Assembly: GCA_900752115.1 (NCBI GenBank)
Contig: CAADUC010000034.1
Span: forward strand, 1-15,279
Length of the DNA: 15,279 nt
Direction: 5' to 3'
DNA from: Clostridia bacterium
GTDB taxonomy: Bacteria; Bacillota; Clostridia; Oscillospirales; Acutalibacteraceae
Shown here: positions 1 through 6,966 of the stretch, piece by piece
How positions within the stretch are numbered: the first letter of the stretch is position 1
How the letters are laid out: each line of letters opens with the position of its first letter
The notes under the pieces: generated by a model
Told to the model about the DNA's origin: nothing
Database searches by the model: none
Seen by the model: only the letters and a program-made list of their open reading frames with translations
Made by a program: the position numbers and the translations under genes

Positions 1-2
1 CT

Positions 3-485
3 CTTTTTGTGGCGGGGGCCGGACTTTTCCCGACTATGACCTATGCTTTGCCCGCGATTTCCGGCGTGCTTTTAATCGCCGCAGTGATTGAGCTGGGAAA
101 GCGGTGGGCATTTTTCTGTTATGCGGCGGTGGCCGTTCTTTCGCTGCTGCTGGGGACGGACAAGGAGGCGGCGCTTCTGTTCCTCCTGCTTTTTGGTTAT
201 TACCCGATTTTAAAGTCGCTTCTCGATCCTTTGCGCAGCCGCGTTCTGCAATGGACGGCCAAGCTTCTGGTGTTCAATGCAGCCGCTGTGCTTTCCTATT
301 GGCTTGCCGTTTATGTGCTTGGCATTCCGCAGGAATCCTTTTCCGTTGCCGGAGTATCCTGGCAGTGGCTGCTCCTCCTGGCGGGAAACGTAGTGTTTTT
401 TTTGTATGACAAAGCGATCGGCGGCGTGGCGGTTCTCTATTGTCACAGGGTTCATCCCGCCGTGCTGCGGATTTTTCGGAGATAA
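3..485 (+). CDS. Integral membrane protein of unknown function (5' end outside the window)
   Basis: The frame is open to the left edge of the window, so the gene is truncated at its N-terminus. The GTG at 9 lies inside a hydrophobic stretch and is unlikely to be the true start. About five hydrophobic segments can be seen: the opening stretch (LFVAGAGLFPTMTYALP), WAFFCYAAVAVLSLLLG, LLFLLLFGYYPILKSLL, LLVFNAAAVLSYWLAVYVLG, and a C-terminal segment from WQWLLLLAGNVVFFLYD. The chain ends in a basic tail (HRVHPAVLRIFRR), so the C-terminus is probably cytoplasmic. I recognise no catalytic or transport motif. It is the last gene of its transcription unit, because a strong terminator follows 11 bases after the stop. 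The protein is real to judge by composition and frame; the function is unknown. Confidence 0.7.
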   Translation, partial: LFVAGAGLFPTMTYALPAISGVLLIAAVIELGKRWAFFCYAAVAVLSLLLGTDKEAALLFLLLFGYYPILKSLLDPLRSRVLQWTAKLLVFNAAAVLSYWLAVYVLGIPQESFSVAGVSWQWLLLLAGNVVFFLYDKAIGGVAVLYCHRVHPAVLRIFRR

Positions 486-496
486 TTGATAACAGG

Positions 497-525
497 GCAG
501 AGGCCGGAAACGGTCTCTGCTTTTT
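497..525 (+). terminator. Rho-independent terminator after the membrane protein gene
   Basis: A 10-bp stem (GCAGAGGCCG at 497-506 against CGGTCTCTGC at 511-520, with one G-U pair) is capped by a GAAA tetraloop and followed at once by five T. It starts 11 bases after the stop codon at 485 and separates the upstream unit from the rpiR promoter. Confidence 0.9.
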
Positions 526-579
526 GCCGCTCTCTTGCAGGAGATCGGTGGAGAAACTGCAAAAACGGAGAAAAAGAGC

Positions 580-608
580 TTGATTTTCGCACAAAAACTA
601 TATAATAT
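580..608 (+). promoter_or_regulatory. Sigma-A type promoter for the rpiR-baiN-cmk-plsC-ispH operon
   Basis: TTGATT at 580-585 is followed by an AT-rich block TATAATAT at 601-608. Reading the -10 as TAATAT (603-608) gives 17 bases of spacing. Reading it as TATAAT (601-606) gives a better -10 but only 15 bases. It is the only clear promoter before the operon. The transcript would begin near 615 with a leader of roughly 90 bases before the ATG at 707. Confidence 0.6.
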
Positions 609-631
609 TAAATGTGGAGTCGTTTGATTTC

Positions 632-663
632 GCCGGACGTATCCTCAGGAGAAAGCGTCCGGC
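632..663 (+). repeat. Inverted repeat in the rpiR leader
   Basis: GCCGGACG (632-639) and CGTCCGGC (656-663) form a perfect 8-bp stem around a 16-base loop. The right arm is followed by TTCTTTCG rather than a T run, so it is not a standard terminator. It lies between the promoter and the start of the regulator gene, where it could be an operator for the RpiR protein or an RNA hairpin in the leader. The function is inferred from position only. Confidence 0.5.
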
Positions 664-706
664 TTCTTTCGTTCGCAAGAAAAGAAACAGAGGATGGAAT
701 TCGGAC

Positions 707-1588
707 ATGAATAATTTACTCACGGTGCGCATTCAAAAGAAAATGGCGACCTTTTCGAAAGGTCAGCGCCTGATCGCAAAATATATCATGGAGCATTACG
801 ATCGTGTGGCGTTTATGACGGCGTCGCGGCTTGGCGCGACGGTCGGCGTCAGTGAGTCGACGGTGGTACGCTTTGCCACCGAGATTGGCTACACCGGTTA
901 TCCGGAGCTGCAGCAGGCCATGCAGGAGATGATCCGCAATAAGCTTACCAGCGTGCAGCGGATGAACGTAACGGCCAACCGTATCGGCACAAACGATATT
1001 CTCGATTCGGTGTTCACACAGGATATGGACATTATCCGCCGTACGATGGAGGAGACGTCCCATGAGAATTTTTATGCGGCGGCGGACGCTATCGCGAACG
1101 CAAGGCGCGTTTATGTTTTAGGCGCGCGCAGTTCTCTTGCGCTGGCTACCTTTATCTCCTATTACCTGAAACTGCTGCTTGAGAACGTCATTCTGGTGCA
1201 GTCTACGAGCGAGGCGGAGATTTTTGAGCAGATGATCCGTATCGACGAAGGAGACGTCGTAATCGGAATCAGCTTTCCGCGTTATTCGCGCAAGGCCGTT
1301 AAGGCGATGAATTTTGCCCGCAAGAGCGGAGCGAAGGTTGTCGCCATCACGGACAGCTCTCTGTCCCCGCTGGCCCAGCCCGCCGATTATCTGCTGCTGG
1401 CCCGCAGTGATATTGCCTCCATCGTCGATTCGCTGTGCGCGCCGCTGAGCCTGATCAACGCTCTCATTGTAACCATCGCAATGAAGCGCAAGAAAGATGC
1501 GGAGGAAACTTTCACCAAGCTGGAAGGGCTGTGGGACGAATATAACGTTTACGAAAAGGTAGACGAGAAGAGCGAACATGAGTCCTGA
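707..1588 (+). CDS. MurR/RpiR family transcriptional regulator (HTH plus SIS domain)
   Basis: This 293-residue protein has the two-part build of RpiR-type regulators. An N-terminal helix-turn-helix covers residues 1-77; the recognition region reads GATVGVSESTVVRFATEIGY. A SIS sugar-phosphate-binding domain covers about residues 120-265, with the GARSS loop and a GDVVIGISFPRYS segment. Family members sense phosphosugars and switch sugar catabolic or amino-sugar genes, acting as DNA-binding cytosolic proteins. I chose the ATG at 707 because it gives the family's usual N-terminus and has an AGAGGA Shine-Dalgarno at about 690. The in-frame ATG at 614 would add 31 residues of untypical basic sequence that overlap the leader inverted repeat. 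No sugar genes are adjacent. It is instead the first gene of a housekeeping operon and overlaps the next gene by 11 bases. The effector is unknown. Confidence 0.88.
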   Translation: MNNLLTVRIQKKMATFSKGQRLIAKYIMEHYDRVAFMTASRLGATVGVSESTVVRFATEIGYTGYPELQQAMQEMIRNKLTSVQRMNVTANRIGTNDILDSVFTQDMDIIRRTMEETSHENFYAAADAIANARRVYVLGARSSLALATFISYYLKLLLENVILVQSTSEAEIFEQMIRIDEGDVVIGISFPRYSRKAVKAMNFARKSGAKVVAITDSSLSPLAQPADYLLLARSDIASIVDSLCAPLSLINALIVTIAMKRKKDAEETFTKLEGLWDEYNVYEKVDEKSEHES

Positions 1589-2843
1589 TCTGATCGTGGC
1601 AGGCGGCGGCGCGGCCGGGATGATGGCGGCCGGGCGCGCGGCGGAGCTGGGCTGCTCTGTTTGTCTGGTGGAGAAAAACGAGCGTCTCGGACGCAAAATT
1701 GATATCACCGGGAAAGGCCGCTGCAATCTTACCAACAACTGCTCCGTGCAGGAGCTGATCGCGTCCGTTCCTTCCAACGGCCGTTTCCTTTACGGCGCCG
1801 TTTCATCCTTTACGCCGCAGGATACCATGGCGTTTTTTGAATCGCTTGGCGTTCCGGTGAAGACGGAAAGAGGAAACCGGGTGTTTCCCGTGTCCGATCA
1901 CGCCAAGGATGTTTCAGGCGCGCTGGGGGACTGGCTGCGCCGTGCCGGCTGCGAGGTTCGCCGGGGAACGGTGCAGAGCCTCCTGCTGCACGAGGGCCGC
2001 ACGGCGGGCGTGCGGCTCCAAAGCGGAGAGGAAATTTTCGCAGGAGCCGTCCTCATTGCCTGCGGAGGAGCTTCCTATCCCGCAACCGGTTCGACCGGGG
2101 ACGGCTACCGTCTTGCGGAGCAGGCCGGACATACGGTGACGCCGCTTCGTCCCTCGCTGGTGCCGCTGGTGGCGCAAGGGGAGGATTGCAGTGAGATGAT
2201 GGGCCTGTCTCTGCGCAACATCGGACTTTCTGTCTGGGACCGGAGAAAGAAAAAGGAGATTTATTCTGATTTCGGAGAGCTCCTTTTTACGCATTTCGGC
2301 CTTTCGGGGCCTGTTATTCTCAGTGCGAGCAGTCATTTGCGGGAGATGGAGCCCGGGCGCTATGAGGCGCGCATCGATCTCAAGCCGGCTCTTTCGCCGG
2401 AGCAGCTTGACGCCCGCCTGCAGCGTGATTTTTCTGAAAATAAGAACCGCGACTTTGTCAACTCGCTGGGAGCGCTGCTTCCCCGCAAGCTGATTCCGGT
2501 TGCGGTACGGCGTTCGGGGATCCCCGGGGACTTGAAATGCAACGCGATTACCCGGGAAATGCGGCGCGGTTTCCTGCAATTGCTCAAAAGCTTCTCTGTG
2601 GAGATTCAAGGCTTCCGGTCTTTGGCGGAAGCGATCGTGACCTCGGGAGGCGTGAGTGTGAAGGAACTGAACCCGAAAACCATGGAATCAAGGCTTGTGT
2701 CAGGCCTGTATTTTGCAGGCGAGGTTGTCGATGTGGACGCATATACCGGCGGTTTCAATTTGCAGATCGCTTTTTCCACAGGACGGGCAGCGGCGGAAGC
2801 CATTGCATCAAAGCGAGGAGAAAAAGGAGGAATTCTGCAATGA
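1578..2843 (+). CDS. BaiN/HI0933-family FAD-dependent oxidoreductase
   Basis: This 421-residue flavoprotein belongs to the HI0933/BaiN/'aminoacetone oxidase family' group. Residues 9-14 form the dinucleotide-binding GGGAAG loop, followed by an acidic strand end (VEKNERLGRK) and the family signature DITGKGRCNLTNN near residue 43. The C-terminal FAD signature is GLYFAGEVVDVDAYTGGFN with an IAFSTGRAAA helix after it. The length is normal for the family. Most members have no proven substrate; BaiN itself takes part in bile-acid 7-dehydroxylation, but that role should not be carried over here. The start overlaps the regulator's end by 11 bases, and the stop overlaps the cmk start as ATGA, so the gene is translated as part of the operon. 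It should be cytosolic; no signal peptide is visible. Confidence 0.9.
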   Translation: MSPDLIVAGGGAAGMMAAGRAAELGCSVCLVEKNERLGRKIDITGKGRCNLTNNCSVQELIASVPSNGRFLYGAVSSFTPQDTMAFFESLGVPVKTERGNRVFPVSDHAKDVSGALGDWLRRAGCEVRRGTVQSLLLHEGRTAGVRLQSGEEIFAGAVLIACGGASYPATGSTGDGYRLAEQAGHTVTPLRPSLVPLVAQGEDCSEMMGLSLRNIGLSVWDRRKKKEIYSDFGELLFTHFGLSGPVILSASSHLREMEPGRYEARIDLKPALSPEQLDARLQRDFSENKNRDFVNSLGALLPRKLIPVAVRRSGIPGDLKCNAITREMRRGFLQLLKSFSVEIQGFRSLAEAIVTSGGVSVKELNPKTMESRLVSGLYFAGEVVDVDAYTGGFNLQIAFSTGRAAAEAIASKRGEKGGILQ

Positions 2844-3823
2844 CAGCAGTTGCAATTGACGGACCGGCCGGAGCGGGAAAGAGCACGGCGGCCCGGGCTG
2901 CGGCGAAACGGCTTGGTTTTCTTTATGTGGACACGGGGGCGATGTACCGCGCGGTGGGATGCCATATGCGCGCTCTCGGCCTTTCCGCCTCGGAGGAGGG
3001 GCGCGTGGAGGAGGCTCTGCATGGGCTGGAGGTGTCGCTCCGCTTTGCAGAGGAGGGACAGCGGGTTCTCGTCAACGGAGAAGACGTGACGGGAAACATC
3101 CGCACGCCGGAAGCCTCGCGGGCTGCCTCCGATTTTTCGGCTCTGCCCTGTGTGCGGCGCTTTCTCTTTGACCTGCAGCAGGATTTGGCGAAGCACAACA
3201 GCGTGATTATGGATGGGCGTGATATCGGCACTGTCGTCCTTCCCTGGGCGCAGGTGAAGATTTATCTCACCGCCTCGCCGGAAGAGCGGGCGCGCCGCCG
3301 CTGTGAAGAGATGCGGGCAAAAGGGGAGCAGGCTGATTTTGACCAGATCCTCGCGGACATGATTGAGCGTGATTATCAGGATTCTCATCGTGCTGTCGCG
3401 CCTCTGCGTCCCGCGGAGGACGCTGTTCTTCTTGACAGTACCGGTCTTACGCTGGATGAGGTTGTGGATCGGATTGTTGAGCTGACGAAAAAGGGGGGGG
3501 CGGGACGGTATGAGCCGGCAGAAGAAAGGAAACAAAAAAACGCCTCTTTATGCGTTTGGAAAGATCGTGGCGCAGCCTGTTGTCCGGCCGTTTATTCCAT
3601 ATCGTGTCAAGGGATGGGAAAATGTGCCGAAGGATACCAATTTTATTCTCTGTGCCAATCATCTTGGCATTTCCGATCCGCTTCGTCTCGCGAGCATCGA
3701 AAAGCGCCAGATTTATTTTCTCTCCAAGGCGGAACTGTTTCAGAACAAGCCGCTTGCCTGGCTTCTGCGGTCTCTTGGCTGCATTCCGGTGCAGCGCGGA
3801 CGCGGGGACGTGGGAGCGATTGA
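2840..3823 (+). CDS. cmk: Cytidylate kinase; frame runs past its natural end at a G8 run
   Basis: Cmk phosphorylates CMP and dCMP to the diphosphates with ATP. The P-loop GPAGAGKST is at residues 8-16, DTGAMYRAVG at 31-40, and the nucleotide-binding MDGRDIGT at 124-131, with an arginine-rich lid (RARRRCEEM) later. Shine-Dalgarno GGAGG at 2826-2830 supports the ATG at 2840, which overlaps the previous stop (ATGA). The recognisable kinase ends near residue 218. As written, the frame does not stop there. It reads through eight G (3493-3500) and continues to 3823 inside the next gene in the wrong frame, giving 327 residues. One extra G would end the protein at a TGA at 3511-3513 with 224 residues, the usual family length, and would overlap the plsC ATG as ATGA. 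The 100-residue tail after 3500 is therefore almost surely not a real domain. Confidence 0.9.
   Translation: MTAVAIDGPAGAGKSTAARAAAKRLGFLYVDTGAMYRAVGCHMRALGLSASEEGRVEEALHGLEVSLRFAEEGQRVLVNGEDVTGNIRTPEASRAASDFSALPCVRRFLFDLQQDLAKHNSVIMDGRDIGTVVLPWAQVKIYLTASPEERARRRCEEMRAKGEQADFDQILADMIERDYQDSHRAVAPLRPAEDAVLLDSTGLTLDEVVDRIVELTKKGGAGRYEPAEERKQKNASLCVWKDRGAACCPAVYSISCQGMGKCAEGYQFYSLCQSSWHFRSASSREHRKAPDLFSLQGGTVSEQAACLASAVSWLHSGAARTRGRGSD
3493..3500 (+). other. Eight-G homopolymer (after five A) at the cmk frameshift
   Basis: A5 (3488-3492) then G8 (3493-3500) lies at the point where cmk should end. Nine G, or a -1 ribosomal slip here, would bring a TGA at 3511-3513 into frame. The G GGG GGG heptamer (3493-3499) is phased as X XXY YYZ in the cmk frame. 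The same purine run is also the only candidate Shine-Dalgarno for the plsC start at 3510. A miscounted homopolymer is the simplest explanation. Confidence 0.75.
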
Positions 3824-4157
3824 CCACGCGGGAGAAGTTCTTCGCCGCGGCGATATCATGGGAATCTTCATTGAGGGTACCCGTTCCCGCGACGGCGAGC
3901 TGGGTCAGCCAAAGGCAGGAGCGGTGATGCTCGCGCACCAGCACAATGTGCCTATTGTTCCGGTGTGTATTACTCCGATTGGCAGTAAGCTGCCGAAGCT
4001 TTTTCACCGCGCCATTGTTTCCTATGGTGAGCTGATTCAGCCGCAGGAGCTTGGTATCCGCGAGGGAAAAGGCACCGAATACCGCAGCGCAAGCCGTCTG
4101 GTCATGGGGAAAATCGCAGAGATGCGGGAACGTGATCTGCGGGAACTTGAGGGATGA
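3510..4157 (+). CDS. plsC: 1-acyl-sn-glycerol-3-phosphate acyltransferase (PlsC family), copy 1
   Basis: This 215-residue protein has all four acyltransferase motifs. Motif I is NHLGISDP (catalytic His51, Asp56); motif II is GCIPVQRGRGD; motif III is FIEGTRSRDGE; motif IV is VPIVPVCIT. The family moves an acyl chain to the sn-2 position of lysophosphatidic acid to form phosphatidic acid at the inner face of the membrane. The N-terminus is basic (MSRQKKGNKK), suited to membrane binding, and there is no full transmembrane helix. The start ATG sits where cmk should stop, and the stop overlaps the next start as ATGA. A cmk-plsC order is common in Clostridia, which supports the call. Acyl-donor preference cannot be read from the sequence. 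Confidence 0.9.
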   Translation: MSRQKKGNKKTPLYAFGKIVAQPVVRPFIPYRVKGWENVPKDTNFILCANHLGISDPLRLASIEKRQIYFLSKAELFQNKPLAWLLRSLGCIPVQRGRGDVGAIDHAGEVLRRGDIMGIFIEGTRSRDGELGQPKAGAVMLAHQHNVPIVPVCITPIGSKLPKLFHRAIVSYGELIQPQELGIREGKGTEYRSASRLVMGKIAEMRERDLRELEG

Positions 4158-4759
4158 GGCTGTATTTTTTTCTGCTGCGTCTGCTTGGCCCGCTTGCCCG
4201 TCTTCTCTTTGATGTGCATTATCGTGGGACGGACCATATACCGTCTGCCGGGCCGCTGATTGTCTGCTGCAATCACCGGTCGGTTATTGATCCGCTGCTT
4301 CTTGCCGTTCCGTTTCGCCGTCAGCTGCGCTTTATGGCAAAATCGGAGCTTTTCGAGGAACACGGACGGCTGGCTGCCTGGTTTCTGCGCACGGCCGGGG
4401 CTTTCCCGGTGCAGCGCGACAAGGGGGACGCTTCCTCGCTGCGCACGGCGCTGGAGATCCTTGATGCGGGAGGCGTGCTGGGGATTTTTCCTCAGGGGCG
4501 TGTTATCTTCGATACCTCCCCGTTTCAGCCGAAAGCGGGCTTTGCGCTGCTGGCGGAAAAGTCGGGAGCGCCGGTCCTTCCGGTCAGCATCTACTGTGAG
4601 GGAGAGCTGCTTCGTTTTCGCAGCCGTGTGACGGTTCGTTTCGGTTCTCCCATATCCGCCGGAGAACTTTTGGGCGGGGAGACCGCCCGCGGCGGCCTGA
4701 GACGTGCGTCAGCCAGGCTGTCAAAGGAAATCAACACCTTATTGGAGGAAAAGCATTGA
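4154..4759 (+). CDS. PlsC-like acyltransferase, copy 2, with an altered motif III
   Basis: This 201-residue paralogue directly follows copy 1, overlapping it as ATGA. It keeps motif I as NHRSVIDP (His41, Asp46), motif II as AFPVQRDKGD and motif IV as APVLPVSIY. Motif III, normally FPEGTRS, reads FPQGRVIFDTS: the glutamate is a glutamine and the threonine is missing. In PlsC proteins this block contacts the phosphate of the acceptor, so the acceptor may differ from that of copy 1. Both are probably peripheral inner-membrane enzymes. The last codons overlap the TTG start of the IspH-S1 gene (TTGA). The family call is firm; whether it is a lysophosphatidate acyltransferase or acts on another acceptor is open. 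Confidence 0.85.
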   Translation: MRLYFFLLRLLGPLARLLFDVHYRGTDHIPSAGPLIVCCNHRSVIDPLLLAVPFRRQLRFMAKSELFEEHGRLAAWFLRTAGAFPVQRDKGDASSLRTALEILDAGGVLGIFPQGRVIFDTSPFQPKAGFALLAEKSGAPVLPVSIYCEGELLRFRSRVTVRFGSPISAGELLGGETARGGLRRASARLSKEINTLLEEKH

Positions 4760-6729
4760 AGATTACTGTGGCAAAAACGGCTGGCTTCTGCTTCGGTGTA
4801 AATCGGGCCGTAGAGACGGTGAACAGGCTGCTTGACGAAGGAGAACGCGTGTGGACGCTTGGTCCCATCATCCACAACCCGCAGACCCTTGCATCGCTCG
4901 AGGCGCGCGGTGTACGGATTGCGAAGGAACCTTCCGAGGCGCGGGAAGGCGTGCTGGTGATTCGTTCCCACGGCGTTGCGCGCGCTGTTTTGGAGGAAGC
5001 GGAGCGCTGCGGCGTGCGCTGTGTGGATGCGACCTGTCCGTTTGTGTCCAAAATTCACCGAATTGTGCAGCAGGCCTCCGGGGAAGGACGCTTTGTTCTG
5101 ATTGCCGGAAACCGGGAACATCCGGAGGTACAGGGGATTGTGGGACACTGTGAAGGGGAATGCTTTGTATTTTCCGATGCAGAGGAGCTAGAAAATTTTT
5201 CCAAAAACCATGCAGATTTGTGTAAAAAACCAATCTGTGTTGTGTCTCAGACAACTTTTTCGCTTCACGAATGGAAAAATAGTTTGAAAATCGTGAAAAG
5301 GGTATATACAAATGCCGCAATTTTTGATACAATATGTAATGCTACTGCAAATCGTCAATCGGAGGCGGAGGCGCTTTCACGCGCCTGTGACGCCATGATT
5401 ATCGTCGGAGGGCGGCAAAGTTCCAACACGGCCAAGCTCTTTGACGTATGCAGGAGGAATTGCGCCTCTTATTTTGTAGAGGACGCGCGGGAGCTTCCTC
5501 TCGACGCGCTGCGGGGAGCAAATGCCGTTGGCATCACTGCTGGTGCATCCACACCGGCAAGCATTATAAAGGAGGTACTTGTTACCATGACAGAAATGAA
5601 GGAAAATCAGGAGCTTAACGTGATGGAGGATGGCGCCAGCTTTGAGGCGATGCTCGAAGAGTCCCTCAAAAGTTTTAATACAGACGAGAAGGTCCGCGGT
5701 GTGGTTATCAGAATTGCGCCCAACGAGGTCTATGTCGACGTCGGCAGAAAGCAGGCAGGTTTTGTTCCCGTGGACGAGCTGTCCGCCGATCCGAATGTGA
5801 AGCCCGAGGATATCGTCAAGGTTGGCGATGAGATCGAGCTGCTGATTATGCGCACCAACGATCAGGAAGGCACGATTATGCTTTCCAAGAAGCGTCTGGA
5901 CGCTGCCAAGGGCTGGGAGGCTGTGACCGCGGCTGCCGAGGACGGCACCATTCTCGACGGTACCGTGACCGAGATTCTGCCCAAGGGCGGCATCATCGCC
6001 GTGACGCACGGCGTTCGCGTCTTTATCCCCGCTTCTCAGGCTACCGCTTCCCGCGGCGAGCCGCTTGAGGGCCTGCTGAAGAAGGACGTGCGTTTCCGCA
6101 TCATCGAAGTGAACCGTGGCCGCCGCCGTGCGGTTGGTTCCATTCGTTCCGTTCTTGCCGATGAGCGCAAGGCGCTTGCCGAGAAGTTCTGGGAGACGGC
6201 TGAAGAGGGCAAGGAGTACACCGGCACGGTGAAGAGCCTGACCTCCTACGGCGCCTTTGTGGACCTGGGCGGCGTTGACGGCATGATCCACATCTCCGAG
6301 CTGTCCTGGGATCGCATCAAGCATCCGAGCGAGGTTGTGAATGTGGGCGATACGGTTAAGGTGTATATTAAGGGCCTGGACCGCGAGAAGGGCAAGATTT
6401 CCCTCGGTTACAAGCGTCAGGAGGACAATCCGTGGGAGGTTCTCCGCCGTGATTATCCGGTGGGCAGTGTTGTGGACGCGACGGTTGTCGGCATGACGAC
6501 GTTTGGCGCGTTTGCTCGCATCATTCCCGGCATCGACGGCCTGATTCACATTTCTCAGATTGCCGATCATCGCATTGAGAAGCCGCAGGATGTTCTGAAG
6601 AACGGCGACGTTGTGAAGGTAAAGATCACCGAGATCGACTTTGAGAAGAAGCGCGTCAGCCTTTCCATTCGCGCTCTGCTCGAGGATGAGCAGGCCAACG
6701 CCTCCGAGGAGGCTCCTGTCGAGGAGTAA
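4756..6729 (+). CDS. ispH: Fusion of 4-hydroxy-3-methylbut-2-enyl diphosphate reductase (IspH) and S1 RNA-binding protein
   Basis: This 657-residue protein joins two functions. Residues 1-277 are IspH, the last step of the MEP isoprenoid pathway, which makes IPP and DMAPP. The [4Fe-4S] ligands are Cys12 (AGFCFGV), Cys94 (DATCPFV) and Cys194 (DTICNAT); the substrate-pocket residues are His40, His72, His122 and Glu124 (REHPEV). From residue 313 come four S1 domains, starting near 313, 398, 485 and 570; the last two are the most typical (GAFVDLGGVDGMIHISELS). The half after residue 277 resembles ribosomal protein S1/YpfD. The start is TTG at 4756, backed by GGAGG at 4744-4748 and overlapping the previous stop. 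Such fusions are known in Clostridia. An internal Shine-Dalgarno at 5568 and ATG at 5587 may give a separate 380-residue S1 protein. Confidence 0.93.
   Translation: MKITVAKTAGFCFGVNRAVETVNRLLDEGERVWTLGPIIHNPQTLASLEARGVRIAKEPSEAREGVLVIRSHGVARAVLEEAERCGVRCVDATCPFVSKIHRIVQQASGEGRFVLIAGNREHPEVQGIVGHCEGECFVFSDAEELENFSKNHADLCKKPICVVSQTTFSLHEWKNSLKIVKRVYTNAAIFDTICNATANRQSEAEALSRACDAMIIVGGRQSSNTAKLFDVCRRNCASYFVEDARELPLDALRGANAVGITAGASTPASIIKEVLVTMTEMKENQELNVMEDGASFEAMLEESLKSFNTDEKVRGVVIRIAPNEVYVDVGRKQAGFVPVDELSADPNVKPEDIVKVGDEIELLIMRTNDQEGTIMLSKKRLDAAKGWEAVTAAAEDGTILDGTVTEILPKGGIIAVTHGVRVFIPASQATASRGEPLEGLLKKDVRFRIIEVNRGRRRAVGSIRSVLADERKALAEKFWETAEEGKEYTGTVKSLTSYGAFVDLGGVDGMIHISELSWDRIKHPSEVVNVGDTVKVYIKGLDREKGKISLGYKRQEDNPWEVLRRDYPVGSVVDATVVGMTTFGAFARIIPGIDGLIHISQIADHRIEKPQDVLKNGDVVKVKITEIDFEKKRVSLSIRALLEDEQANASEEAPVEE
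5568..5589 (+). promoter_or_regulatory. Internal ribosome binding site and in-frame ATG between the IspH and S1 halves
   Basis: AAAGGAGGT at 5568-5576 is a near-perfect anti-16S match, followed after 10 bases by ATG at 5587-5589. The ATG is in frame and is residue 278 of the fusion. It sits at the junction: IspH homology ends just before and the S1 region follows. Translation from here would give a 380-residue protein, close to the length of stand-alone Firmicutes S1/YpfD proteins. The site is strong; its use is inferred. Confidence 0.6.
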
Positions 6730-6757
6730 TTCTTCCGTTTTATATGCATTTGTTTAG

Positions 6758-6799
6758 AACAGCGGAGCTTAGAATAGCTCCGCTGTTTTTTTATTTTTA
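6758..6799 (+). terminator. Rho-independent terminator of the rpiR-ispH operon
   Basis: AACAGCGGAGCT (6758-6769) and AGCTCCGCTGTT (6776-6787) form a perfect 12-bp stem with a six-base loop. T-rich sequence (TTTTTTTATTTTTAT) begins in the stem's last bases and runs on. It lies 28 bases after the stop of the fusion gene. Confidence 0.95.
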
Positions 6800-6842
6800 T
6801 ACATCATTTTTAAAAATTTATAAGTAGTTCACAATTATAGAT

Positions 6843-6871
6843 TTGCATGTATAGCGGATATCATGTATAAT
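6843..6871 (+). promoter_or_regulatory. Promoter of the citrate synthase gene
   Basis: TTGCAT (6843-6848), a 17-base spacer and a perfect TATAAT (6866-6871) lie just after the operon terminator. The -35 is weak, three of six bases. The leader to the ATG is about 90 bases and contains no structure that I recognise. Confidence 0.7.
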
Positions 6872-6966
6872 AGTAAACAAATATGTAAGCTGTGAAAGCG
6901 AAAGTATGAAGCGGTTTGCGGCCAGGATCGGGCTGAAACCAAGGATTCAGAGAGGAGAGTTACGCT

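Noticed and set aside
614..706. Upstream in-frame ATG for the RpiR regulator
   Set aside because: It would place the leader inverted repeat within the coding region and add 31 residues not seen in the family; the ATG at 707 has a better context.
3514..3823. A genuine 100-residue C-terminal domain on cytidylate kinase
   Set aside because: The segment is the out-of-frame reading of the well-conserved plsC gene and contains no domain-like sequence.
5377..6570. Minus-strand open frame (397 codons) opposite the IspH-S1 gene
   Set aside because: It is the antisense shadow of a GC-rich, strongly biased gene. It has no recognisable domain, and it crosses the IspH/S1 boundary of the real protein.
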